Shown here one piece after another: positions 16,475 to 24,016 of a stretch of 64,000 nt of DNA. This DNA is from WHSW01 sp963777775 (GTDB lineage: Bacteria; Actinomycetota; Thermoleophilia; Solirubrobacterales; 70-9): NCBI GenBank assembly GCA_963777775.1, contig CAVZRL010000009.1, forward strand, positions 744,001-808,000, written 5' to 3'. Made by a program: the position numbers and the translations under genes. The notes under the pieces were generated by a model. That model saw only the letters and a list, made by a program, of their open reading frames with translations. It had not been told where the DNA came from and did no database searches. The first letter of the stretch is position 1. The number at the start of each line of letters is the position of its first letter.

Positions 16475-16864
16475 CTAGAAGTCCTCGGGAAGGATCTGGC
16501 CGGCGCGTAGGGCGGCGACGAAGCGCTCGACCTGGTCCTCCATGTTCGCGCGGGCGAGCAGGTTGAGGTCGTCGAGCAGCTGCTCGGTCCCTGCGTCGAG
16601 CACCTCGTCGAAGCGGTCGACGATCTCCTGCGCATAGAGCCCGCCGCCGAGCCACTCGCAGTCGGGACAGCGCAGGTCGACGTTCCAGCGCTTGCGCGGC
16701 GCGGGCTCCCACTCGGTCGGATAGACGAGCTCGGAGGCGCAGGAGGGACAGACGTGCAGGCCGAGCCTCTCACCCGCCTGCAGCGGGCGCCGGGGCACGT
16801 CGAGCTCCGAGGCGCTGAGCCCGTCGAGCGGTGAATCCGGTTCTGCGGTCTGTCCTTCGGCCAT
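16475..16864 (-). CDS. Zinc-ribbon protein of unknown function
   Basis: This 129-residue soluble protein contains two Cys pairs, CPSC near residue 40 and CPDC near 67, spaced like a treble-clef or zinc-ribbon domain. An acidic helical C-terminal half follows (IVDRFDEVLDAGTEQLLDDL). No catalytic motif is visible. TATGGG (16878 to 16873) lies 8 bases before the ATG, in the leaderless pattern. It is probably monocistronic. The zinc-binding fold is inferred from the cysteines; function is unknown. Confidence 0.72.
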   Translation of the reverse strand: MAEGQTAEPDSPLDGLSASELDVPRRPLQAGERLGLHVCPSCASELVYPTEWEPAPRKRWNVDLRCPDCEWLGGGLYAQEIVDRFDEVLDAGTEQLLDDLNLLARANMEDQVERFVAALRAGQILPEDF

Positions 16865-16901
16865 CTCGGACGCCCATATCGGCGCCCGAACCCATGTGCT
16901 T

Positions 16902-16917
16902 TAGGGGCTGGCCCCTA
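16902..16917. repeat. 7-bp perfect inverted repeat between divergent genes
   Basis: TAGGGGC (16902-16908) and its complement (16911-16917) are separated by two bases. It sits between the zinc-ribbon gene and dcd, about 75 bases before the dcd start. It could be an operator or a small hairpin; no T-run is adjacent. Confidence 0.45.
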
Positions 16918-16992
16918 GTTGCACCCGGGATCCAACACCCGTCCAGAAATGGGGTGGCCCGGTGCCCGTGACCGCGAATAGACTGCGCCGCC

Positions 16993-17580
16993 GTGGTCCT
17001 CTCGGACAGGTCGATAGGCGAGGAGCTGGAGCGGGGCGGGATCGTCATCGATCCGCTCGGCGAGGGCTGCATCCAGCCCTCCTCGGTCGACCTGCACGTG
17101 GACCGTTACTTCCGCGTCTTTCGCAACGACACGACGCCGTTCATCGACCCCAAGCAGGCTCAGGAGGACCTGACCGAGCTGGTCGAGGTCGGCGACGGCG
17201 AGGCCTTCATCCTCCATCCGAGCGAGTTCGTGCTCGGCTCGACCCTGGAGCGCGTAGGGCTCGGCAACGACCTGGTCGCGAGGCTCGAAGGCAAGAGCTC
17301 CCTGGGCCGGCTCGGGCTCCTGATCCACAGCACCGCAGGCTTCGTCGACGCGGGCTGGGACGGACACCTGACGCTCGAGCTCTCGAACGTCGCCAACCTG
17401 CCGATCGCGATCTACCCGGGGATGAAGATCGGCCAGATCTCGTTCCTGCGCATGTCCACCGAGGCCGAGCATCCCTACGGAAGCGACGAGACGGCCTCGA
17501 AATACCGCGGCCAGGAGGGTCCGACGCCGTCGCGCTACTACCTCAACTTCGACGAGCGGGAACGCAAGCCGCCGGGCTGA
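16993..17580 (+). CDS. dcd: dCTP deaminase (probably dUMP-forming)
   Basis: This 195-residue enzyme belongs to the Dcd/dUTPase trimeric fold. Conserved blocks are CIQPSSVDLHVDRYFRVF at the N-terminus, LHPSEFVLGSTLERV near 75, the active-site stretch EGKSSLGRLGLLIHSTAGFVDAGW near 100-120, and IYPGMKIGQISF near 145. Actinobacterial members of this length are known to be bifunctional, converting dCTP directly to dUMP; that is inferred here. TAGACT at 16979-16984 lies 8 bases before the GTG, making this a clear leaderless candidate. The tatA gene follows after a 52-base gap with its own -10-like hexamer. Confidence 0.93.
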   Translation: MVLSDRSIGEELERGGIVIDPLGEGCIQPSSVDLHVDRYFRVFRNDTTPFIDPKQAQEDLTELVEVGDGEAFILHPSEFVLGSTLERVGLGNDLVARLEGKSSLGRLGLLIHSTAGFVDAGWDGHLTLELSNVANLPIAIYPGMKIGQISFLRMSTEAEHPYGSDETASKYRGQEGPTPSRYYLNFDERERKPPG

Positions 17581-17632
17581 ACGCAAGGCCGCCTGCGATG
17601 GCGCCACCCGCGCGCAGTACCATCCCAGGGCG

Positions 17633-17887
17633 ATGGATTTCAGCATTTGGCAAGTAGCGATCGTGCTCGTGATCGCGCTGCTCGTCTTCGGGCCCAAGCG
17701 CCTGCCCGAGCTCGGCAAGTCGCTGGGCTCGGGAATGCGCGAGTTCAAGGACTCGATCACCGGCAAGCGCGAGGACGAGGATGAGCGGGCCGAGCAGGCA
17801 AAGCTCGAGGTCTCGGCCGCTCAGCCGCAGCCCGAGCCGGGCGCAGAGCCCGTCGAGGGCGAGGTCGTAGCCGAGAACCGCAGCTGA
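17633..17887 (+). CDS. tatA: Sec-independent translocase protein TatA
   Basis: This 84-residue protein has the TatA plan: a short periplasmic start, one membrane helix (IWQVAIVLVIALLVFGPKRL), the FGPKRLPELGKSLG hinge, an amphipathic helix (MREFKDSI) and an acidic, Pro/Glu-rich tail. Many copies assemble with TatC to pass folded twin-arginine substrates. TACCAT (17618-17623) is 9 bases upstream of the ATG. The tatC gene begins 36 bases after its stop, so they form one unit. The Rieske protein encoded at 11293 is a likely client. Confidence 0.92.
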   Translation: MDFSIWQVAIVLVIALLVFGPKRLPELGKSLGSGMREFKDSITGKREDEDERAEQAKLEVSAAQPQPEPGAEPVEGEVVAENRS

Positions 17888-17923
17888 GCATGACGTCCGC
17901 GCACCGCGGGCGCCGGTGAGCCG

Positions 17924-18700
17924 ATGGCGCGCATGAAGGCGGCCGACTTCGAGGACCGCTTGACCCTGGTCGAGCACCTCGACGAGCTGCGCACCCGGAT
18001 CATCGTCGGCCTGGGCGCGATCGGCGTCGCCTTCGCGCTCTGCTTCTGGCAGGACGGGTTGATGCTCGAGATCGCCAACGCCCCACTGCCCGCCGATACC
18101 GGTGAGCCGCTCACCTTCGGCGTCACCGAGCCGTTCTTCACCACGGTCGAGGTGGCCGCCTACGGCGCCTTCGTGCTCGCTCTGCCGGTGATCCTGTACC
18201 AGATCTATGCGTTCGTCCTGCCCGCCTTCTCGCCGGCCGAGAAGCGGACCTTGACCCCGTTCCTGATCGCGATCCCGGTCCTCTTCCTTGCCGGGGTCGC
18301 GTTCGCCTACTTCGTCGTCATGCCGGTCGCGGTCAAGTTCCTGCTCAACTTCAACGAGGCCGAGTTCAACATCCAGGTCCGGGCCCGCGACTACTACAGC
18401 TTCTTCGGCCTGATGCTGATCGCGATGGGGTTGCTGTTCCAGATCCCGATCGCGATCCTCTCGCTGACCAAGCTCGAGGTCGTCGAGCCCGAGTTCTTCG
18501 CCCACAACCGCCGCTACGCGATCTTCATCATCGCCGTGGTCTCCGCCGCCGCGCCGGGCGGCGATCCGATCAGCATGATCATGATCATGATCCCGCTGCT
18601 CTTGCTGTACGAGGGCAGCATCCTGGTCGCGCGCCGGTTCGGCCGCCCGGCCGGGGAGCGGTTCGGAAGCGAGGTCTCGCCGGGCGAAGCCGGCAGCTAG
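17924..18700 (+). CDS. tatC: Sec-independent translocase protein TatC
   Basis: This 258-residue protein has six membrane helices and the family's signal-peptide-binding features: LVEHLDELRTRIIVGLGAIG at the N-terminus, the conserved Glu near ITFGVTEPFFTT-type loop (TFGVTEPFFTT near residue 65), FVLPAFSPAEKR near 105, and the late helices ending in APGGDPISMIMIMIPLLLLYE. It recognises twin-arginine signals in the cytoplasmic membrane together with TatA. Start choice is between ATG 17924 and ATG 17933. Its TAG stop doubles as the first half of a TAGCCT -10-like hexamer for the next gene. Confidence 0.93.
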   Translation: MARMKAADFEDRLTLVEHLDELRTRIIVGLGAIGVAFALCFWQDGLMLEIANAPLPADTGEPLTFGVTEPFFTTVEVAAYGAFVLALPVILYQIYAFVLPAFSPAEKRTLTPFLIAIPVLFLAGVAFAYFVVMPVAVKFLLNFNEAEFNIQVRARDYYSFFGLMLIAMGLLFQIPIAILSLTKLEVVEPEFFAHNRRYAIFIIAVVSAAAPGGDPISMIMIMIPLLLLYEGSILVARRFGRPAGERFGSEVSPGEAGS

Positions 18701-18713
18701 CCTCTCGGCCCCG

Positions 18714-19487
18714 ATGATCTTCGATCTCAAGAGCGGCAAGCGCCGGCGCGTGGTCCAGATCGTCTTCGGCTTTCTCGCCTTCGTCTTCTTCATCAGCTTC
18801 GTCGGCTTCGGGATCGGCAGCGACGTCAGCGGCGGGATCTTCGACGCGATCGGCCTCGGCGGCGACGACAGCTCCTCGAGCCCGCAGTACGAGCAGGCGA
18901 TCGAGGACGCCAACGAGACCCTGGAGACCGATCCCGACAACGAGCGCGCCCTGCTCGCCCTCGCAAGCGCCTATTTCCGCTCCGCCACCGAGAGCGGGGT
19001 GACGATCAGCCAGACCGGCGTGCCGGAGATCTCCGACTCGGCACGAGCCGAGCTCGAGCAATCGGTGGCGGCCTGGCAGCGTTACCTCGAGACGAAGCCG
19101 AAGCGGCCGCCGACGGCGGCGGCGGCGGAGGCCGCCCAGGCGTACCAGCTGCTCCTCGACCCCGCCGGCGCCGCGGAGGCGCAGGCGATCGTCGCCGAGG
19201 CACAGGGCACGAGCGCCGCCTTCTACCAGCTCGCGCTCTACCTCTATGCGGACGGGAAGATCGAGGCCGGAGACGCCGCCGGCGAGCGGGCGGTCGAGGC
19301 GGCCGACAGCTCGACCCGCAGCGACGTGCGCAAGAGCGTCGAGCGGCTCGGCGAGCAGGCCCGAGAGCAGAAGCGCAGGCTCGCCCAGCAGCAGGAGGAG
19401 CAGTCGCAGGGCTCGGGCGGCGCGGGGATCGAGGACCCCTTCGGCGGCCTCTCGGGCGGGGGCCCAACCACCGTCCCGACGCCCTGA
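18714..19487 (+). CDS. Membrane-anchored TPR protein
   Basis: This 257-residue protein has a basic N-terminus, one membrane helix at about residues 13-35 (VQIVFGFLAFVFFISFVGFG), a Ser/Asp linker, and then tetratricopeptide-like helical pairs (ALLALASAYFRSA near residue 80; AFYQLALYLYADGKIEAGD near 170). The tail is a coiled, Gln/Arg-rich region followed by Gly/Pro. TPR proteins scaffold other proteins, and its position after tatAC might mean a role in envelope protein handling; this is inference. TAGCCT at 18698-18703, beginning in the tatC stop, is 10 bases before the ATG. Confidence 0.75.
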   Translation: MIFDLKSGKRRRVVQIVFGFLAFVFFISFVGFGIGSDVSGGIFDAIGLGGDDSSSSPQYEQAIEDANETLETDPDNERALLALASAYFRSATESGVTISQTGVPEISDSARAELEQSVAAWQRYLETKPKRPPTAAAAEAAQAYQLLLDPAGAAEAQAIVAEAQGTSAAFYQLALYLYADGKIEAGDAAGERAVEAADSSTRSDVRKSVERLGEQAREQKRRLAQQQEEQSQGSGGAGIEDPFGGLSGGGPTTVPTP

Positions 19488-19519
19488 TCCAGGCCCGTCG
19501 CCGCCCGGTCGCCGGCAGC

Positions 19520-19525
19520 TACCAT
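19520..19525 (+). promoter_or_regulatory. -10-like hexamer of tRNA-Lys
   Basis: TACCAT lies 8 bases before the first base of the mature tRNA, the same spacing seen before leaderless start codons here. If used, the primary transcript would start at or within a base or two of the mature 5' end. Confidence 0.45.
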
Positions 19526-19533
19526 CACGCCCC

Positions 19534-19606
19534 GGGCCGTTAGCTCAGCTGGTAGAGCAGGAGACTCTTAATCTCAAGGTCACAGGTTCGATCCCTGTAC
19601 GGCCCA
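19534..19606 (+). tRNA. tRNA-Lys (anticodon CTT)
   Basis: A full cloverleaf can be drawn: acceptor stem GGGCCGT with ACGGCCC, D arm GCTC/GAGC, anticodon loop CTCTTAA with anticodon CTT, and a T arm ACAGG-TTCGATC-CCTGT. The discriminator base is A. The CCA end is not encoded (the next bases are CTA), so it must be added by nucleotidyltransferase. The anticodon stem has one unpaired G/A at its base. A strong terminator follows within ten bases. Confidence 0.95.
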
Positions 19607-19612
19607 CTAGAG

Positions 19613-19641
19613 AAAGCCCCGCTCAGGTGGGGTTTTGTTTT
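19613..19641 (+). terminator. Rho-independent terminator of tRNA-Lys
   Basis: The stem CCCCGC (19617-19622) pairs with GTGGGG (19627-19632), including one G-T pair, around a TCAG loop. TTTTGTTTT follows. The upstream AAAG can pair with the T-run, lengthening the stem. Confidence 0.88.
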
Positions 19642-19693
19642 GCCCGGTTCGCCTCGAACCCAAGGCACGAATAGGGCAGCGAGCCGAGGTGCC

Positions 19694-20965
19694 CTACCGG
19701 AGCACCGGCCCGCGGGCGCGGGTCACCACGGTCGGGGCGCTCTCCATCGGCGGTGCCGTGTCGCGGGGATGGCGCTCGAACCAGTCCCCGTAGCGGTTGG
19801 CCAGCGAAGAGGCGGTGAGGCCGTGGGCGAAGACCGAGAGCCCCACGGTGAGGTAGACCGCGAGGACGAGCAGGTGCTCGTGGGGAAGCTGGGACTCCTC
19901 GATCACGATCAATGCGAACACGATCGAGGCCAGACCGCGAGGTCCGAACCAGCCCAGGAATCCAACCGTCGGCAGACGAGCGTGCGAGCCCAGCATCCCG
20001 ATCGCGACGGGCACCATTCGCACGACCGTCAGGCTGAGGACGGCGTAGAGGGCGAGCTCCCAGCTCAGCTCACCCAGCGCGGGTCCGAGCAGGATCGCCC
20101 CGAAGAGGATGAACGTGACCCCGTTGAGCACGCCTCCGACCTCCTCGGTGAGCCGGTTCGTGTCCTCGGGGTCGCGCCTGATCACCGCGCGGAAAACCAG
20201 CCCCGCGACGAAGGCCGCGATGAAGCCCGATCCGTGAAGGGCCACGGCGGTGCCGTAGGCGAGGGCCGCGCCGGCGGCCGGGATCACCTGGCGCCAGCTG
20301 CCCTGGATCAGATCCCTGCGCCCGGCATAGATGACGACGGCTCCGATCAGAAGCCCGCCGACGACCCCCCCGACGATCCCGTAGCCGATCTCCTCGAGCA
20401 GGAGCTCTGAGGGGCTGCGCCCGTGCGAGATGTGCGATTCGACGTCTGCGGCCGCAACGGCAGCGAACAACAGCGGTACGCAGATCCCGTCGTTGAGCCC
20501 GCTCTCGATGTTCAACCCCTGACGAATCCGACCCGGGACGCGCGGCGAAGTGACGACCGCCTGGCCGAGGGCGGCGTCGGTCGGCGCCAGGACGACCCCG
20601 AGGATGACCGCTTCCCAGACCGTCAGTACGTCGAAGATCGCGCCCGCTGCGAGCGCTCCGAGGGCGATTGTCAGCGGCAGCCCGATGCCGAGCAGACGCA
20701 GGGGCACCGAGATCTCGCGTCGCAGCTTTCCGAAGTCGATGCGCGAGGCGTCGGAGAAGAGCACGAATGCCAGTGTCGCCTCGGCCAGCGCGCGCACGGT
20801 CGAGCTGGTGCTCGAGATGTCGATTCCATCGAGGACCTTGGGGCCCACCAGGAGCCCGATGGAGACGAACAGGATCGCGGGCGTGATCGGCGATCCCGAC
20901 AGCCGCTTGGAGACCGCGGCAACGGCGATCAGCGCCAGCGCGACGATCGGCAGCGCCCAGTCCAT
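19694..20965 (-). CDS. Cation/proton antiporter (CPA1, Na+/H+ exchanger type)
   Basis: This 423-residue protein has about 12 membrane helices and motifs of sodium/proton exchangers. These are VLAPTDAALGQAVV near residue 125, with the ion-binding Asp region, GLNIESGLNDGICVPLLFA near 150, and the conserved Arg in FLGWFGPRGLASIVFALIV near 345. It exchanges monovalent cations for protons at the cytoplasmic membrane. The C-terminal tail is short (about 35 residues), with no TrkA-C domain. It converges on tRNA-Lys and is divergent from the MBL hydrolase gene, with 250 bp between. No obvious Shine-Dalgarno site precedes the ATG. Confidence 0.88.
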   Translation of the reverse strand: MDWALPIVALALIAVAAVSKRLSGSPITPAILFVSIGLLVGPKVLDGIDISSTSSTVRALAEATLAFVLFSDASRIDFGKLRREISVPLRLLGIGLPLTIALGALAAGAIFDVLTVWEAVILGVVLAPTDAALGQAVVTSPRVPGRIRQGLNIESGLNDGICVPLLFAAVAAADVESHISHGRSPSELLLEEIGYGIVGGVVGGLLIGAVVIYAGRRDLIQGSWRQVIPAAGAALAYGTAVALHGSGFIAAFVAGLVFRAVIRRDPEDTNRLTEEVGGVLNGVTFILFGAILLGPALGELSWELALYAVLSLTVVRMVPVAIGMLGSHARLPTVGFLGWFGPRGLASIVFALIVIEESQLPHEHLLVLAVYLTVGLSVFAHGLTASSLANRYGDWFERHPRDTAPPMESAPTVVTRARGPVLR

Positions 20966-21215
20966 CTATTTCCCGCCAATCATGGTGGACCAGCGCGCTC
21001 GCCTGTTGGGGTCCCCACCCGCGGCATCAGCGGACCGTCGCACACCGGCCCACGCCGGGCAATGGGGCTGCCATGCCGCCAGCTGTGGTGCGGCCACCAT
21101 CGCCCGGCGGGTACTCGCTCCCTTGCAGTGCTGACCCGGTTGAGCGCAGACTGCTCTCCAGCAGCCTGAGCCTCGAGTAGGCCCGGACTGGAAGCGAAAT
21201 CGCGAGGAGGAAGCG

Positions 21216-22544
21216 ATGTCAGACGGCAACGGGCAGATCCCACCGATGAATCCCTACGGAGGAGTTGGGGGAGGCGGGATCACGATGCCGCCGTACTACA
21301 AGCCGACCGACAGCGTCGGCAGCGGGTCGACCTACTACCCGACGTCGGAGGAACTCGGCAAGGACGAAATGCGGATCACCTTCGTCGGCAGCTGTCCGTT
21401 CCCGCCGCGGAGAAACCAGGCGGCCACCTGCATCATGGTCGAGCTCGGCAACGGCAAGCGCTTCTTCTTCGACTTCGGTCCCGGCTGCCTGCGCAACATT
21501 CTCGCGATGCAGGTGCCGCTGCAGATGGTCAACGACATTTTCCTCACCCACCTGCACGTCGACCACTACGGCGAGCTGCCCTACCTCTTCGCCTTCGCCC
21601 CGTGGGCGGCCCGTTGGAAGCCGCTGCGGGTGCACGGCCCATCGGGCAGAACGCCCGAGGACGGCACCCAGGCCATGGTCGACGGGATGAAGCAGATGGC
21701 CCACTGGCACATCGACAGCTTCAACTCCTCACCGATTGGCGACGGCTACGAGGTCGAGGTCAACGAGTTCGACTTTCGCGACGACAATGGCGTCTGCTAC
21801 GAGCAGGACGGGGTGACGGTCCGTCACTGGCGCCGCTCCCACACCAAGGACGGGGCCTCCGCCTACCGCCTCGACTGGAACGGCCTCTCGTTCGTCTGGA
21901 CCGGCGACGGGCGACCGGACGAGCTCACCGCCGAGTTCGCGAAGGACGTCGACGTCTTCGTGACCGAGGTCCAGCCCGACGTGGCGAAGCTCCAGGAACT
22001 GAAGATGGGGCTGCCGCAGATGATCACCAACAACACTGTCGACACCGCCCACACGGTCCACTACGCGGTCGGCTACCTGACGAAGCGGGTCAACCCGAGG
22101 CTGGCGATGGTCACCCACACCGCCTTCGACGAGGACCTGCTGCCCGAGATCCTCGCCGGAATCCGGGTGCACTGGGACGGCCTGTTCCAGTTCGGCGCTC
22201 CCGACGGCGTGGTCGTCAATGTCACCAAGGAGGCGGTCTGGACCCGCAACGCAGCCCTTTCGGAGGCGGCCAGCCCGGCGCGGCCGAGCCCCTCCGAGGC
22301 CAAGGAGCTGTTCGATCTCGGTCCCACCCATCTCAGCGTCGATTTCCCCGACCCCCGGCACAACGTCACCGACGTTCAGGAGGAGTTCGTCCGCGAGCAG
22401 GAGATCGACCCGGACCTCTACTACCCGGAGGACGTCAACCGCGACCTCGTGCGGGTCTTCCCGAGGGGGTTCAAGATCGAGATCCCGAGGATGGTCGCTC
22501 AGAAGGTCGGCGAGAAGATCAAGAGCCGCTTCGGCCGGGACTAG
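21216..22544 (+). CDS. MBL-fold metallo-hydrolase (GntH-like)
   Basis: This 442-residue protein is a metallo-beta-lactamase-fold hydrolase. The metal motif is FLTHLHVDHYGELPYLF near residue 110 (His-X-His-X-Asp-His). Further ligands are probably in WRRSHTKDGASAYRL and WTGDGRPDE. The first 45 residues are Gly/Pro/Tyr-rich and probably flexible. The pattern recalls the MBL family labelled GntH in guanitoxin clusters, but no other such genes are nearby, so only the fold is claimed. A strong GAGGAGG site (21204-21210) sets the ATG. The CobW-type GTPase gene starts 8 bases after its stop, suggesting joint metal handling. Confidence 0.8.
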   Translation: MSDGNGQIPPMNPYGGVGGGGITMPPYYKPTDSVGSGSTYYPTSEELGKDEMRITFVGSCPFPPRRNQAATCIMVELGNGKRFFFDFGPGCLRNILAMQVPLQMVNDIFLTHLHVDHYGELPYLFAFAPWAARWKPLRVHGPSGRTPEDGTQAMVDGMKQMAHWHIDSFNSSPIGDGYEVEVNEFDFRDDNGVCYEQDGVTVRHWRRSHTKDGASAYRLDWNGLSFVWTGDGRPDELTAEFAKDVDVFVTEVQPDVAKLQELKMGLPQMITNNTVDTAHTVHYAVGYLTKRVNPRLAMVTHTAFDEDLLPEILAGIRVHWDGLFQFGAPDGVVVNVTKEAVWTRNAALSEAASPARPSPSEAKELFDLGPTHLSVDFPDPRHNVTDVQEEFVREQEIDPDLYYPEDVNRDLVRVFPRGFKIEIPRMVAQKVGEKIKSRFGRD

Positions 22545-22552
22545 GGGGCGGC

Positions 22553-23596
22553 ATGGGCCACGACCAGGATCCCCGCGGCGCCAGGCGGACCCCGGTGACC
22601 GTGCTCACCGGCTTCCTCGGCGCCGGCAAGACGACCCTGCTCAACCGCATCCTCAACGGGGACCATGGAATGAGGGTCGGCGTGCTCGTCAACGACTTCG
22701 GCTCGATCAACATCGATGCCGACCTCGTGGTCGATGTCGAGAGCGACGTGATCAGCCTCGCCAACGGCTGCGTCTGCTGCTCGATCCGCGACGACCTCTC
22801 CCAGGCGGTGATCGAGGTCATCGAACGGCCCGAACGGCCCGAGTACATCCTGCTCGAGGCGAGCGGAGTCGCCGAGCCGACCGGGATCGTCCTCACGTTC
22901 GCCGATGACCCGTCGCTGATCGACCGGGTCCGCCTCGACAGTGTCATCTGCGTCGTCGACGCCGAGCAGGTCTTCGCGGCTCCCGAGCAGATGGAGCTGA
23001 AGATCTGGCAGGTCGCGACGGCTGACATGGTGGTCCTCAACAAGACCGACCTCGTCGGTCCGGACCAGACCGAGAGGATCAGGGCATGGCTCGACGATCG
23101 CCTGCACCGCTACAGGCTGCTCGAGGCCCATAGGTGTGACGTCCCGCTCGAGGTCCTGCTCGGCGTCGGGAGATTCCACCCTGACCTCGAACCCGAGCGG
23201 GTTACCCACACCCGGCGTTGCTCCGATCCTGGCTGCGGTCACACAGAGCACGCCGATCCTGAGCACGGGTTAGAGTCGTGGAGCTACGAAACCGACCGGC
23301 CGCTCTCATTGGACCGTCTCCGCAAGGTGGCGGCGACGCTGCCCGCGGACATCTATCGGGCCAAGGGTGTCGCATCGGTCTCCGAGGCACCTGAGCGCCG
23401 CGCGGTGCTGCAGGTCGTGGGCAAGAGGGTTGACGTTGCCCTTGACGGCGAGTGGGGCCAACGGGCCCCGCGGACACGCATCGTCGCGATCGGTGCGGCC
23501 GGCGCCCTCGCTCAGGGAGATCTGGAGAAGCACTTCGCCGTCTGCTTGGCGGAGGGCACCGGCGAGGGCGCAGCGCAGCGGGGTGTGCCGTGCTGA
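22553..23596 (+). CDS. CobW/COG0523-family GTP-dependent metal chaperone
   Basis: This 347-residue G3E GTPase has the P-loop TVLTGFLGAGKTTLLNRIL near residue 15, the metal-binding ANGCVCCSIRDDL (CxCC) near 65, LLEASGVAEPTGI near 95 and the guanine-specificity NKTDLV near 160. A Cys/His-rich insert (CSDPGCGHTEHADPEHG) near 225 and the CobW C-terminal domain follow. Family members deliver zinc or cobalt to client enzymes. The MBL hydrolase encoded 8 bases upstream is an obvious candidate client, though that is inference. The ATG at 22553 is chosen because the long frame upstream is a shadow inside the MBL gene. Confidence 0.88.
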   Translation: MGHDQDPRGARRTPVTVLTGFLGAGKTTLLNRILNGDHGMRVGVLVNDFGSINIDADLVVDVESDVISLANGCVCCSIRDDLSQAVIEVIERPERPEYILLEASGVAEPTGIVLTFADDPSLIDRVRLDSVICVVDAEQVFAAPEQMELKIWQVATADMVVLNKTDLVGPDQTERIRAWLDDRLHRYRLLEAHRCDVPLEVLLGVGRFHPDLEPERVTHTRRCSDPGCGHTEHADPEHGLESWSYETDRPLSLDRLRKVAATLPADIYRAKGVASVSEAPERRAVLQVVGKRVDVALDGEWGQRAPRTRIVAIGAAGALAQGDLEKHFAVCLAEGTGEGAAQRGVPC

Positions 23597-23662
23597 CTCG
23601 GCGAATGGCCGCGAACGCAGCCCTGACGATCGAAATCAGATACCCAAGAGGAGAGGATGACG

Positions 23663-23956
23663 ATGGCAAATAGACGCCAGCGCAGACGACGCGCAGCCGC
23701 AGTCGGCGGAGCTGCGATTGCTGCCAAGAAGCACCACGACGCGAAGCAGCAGCAGGGCGTACCGCCGGAGGCCCAACCTGCCGCGCCCGCACCGCCGCCC
23801 GCCCAGCCCGCCGCCGCACCGGCGCCGCCGGCCGAGTCGGGTGGACTGAGCGCCGAGGCGATCGAGAGACTCGAGAAGCTCGCCCAGCTTCACGAACAGA
23901 ACGTGCTCACCGATGAGGAATTCGAGCGCGAGAAGGCGAAGCTGCTGGACCTCTGA
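23663..23956 (+). CDS. Small SHOCT-domain protein
   Basis: This 97-residue protein has a very basic start (NRRQRRRRAAAVGGAAIAAKK), a low-complexity Ala/Pro linker, and a C-terminal SHOCT motif (LEKLAQLHEQNVLTDEEFEREKAKLL). SHOCT domains are short oligomerisation modules usually found at protein ends. A GAGGAG site (23648-23653) fits ATG 23663 (9-base spacing) better than ATG 23657 (3 bases), so the start is placed there. It lies 66 bases after the CobW gene. It may interact with the larger SHOCT protein encoded at 27677, but nothing shows this directly. Confidence 0.72.
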   Translation: MANRRQRRRRAAAVGGAAIAAKKHHDAKQQQGVPPEAQPAAPAPPPAQPAAAPAPPAESGGLSAEAIERLEKLAQLHEQNVLTDEEFEREKAKLLDL

Positions 23957-24016
23957 GCGCTCGCACGCGGACGAGTTCGCTGACCCGGGTGACCGCCTGC
24001 TGCTCTGGCGTCGCGC

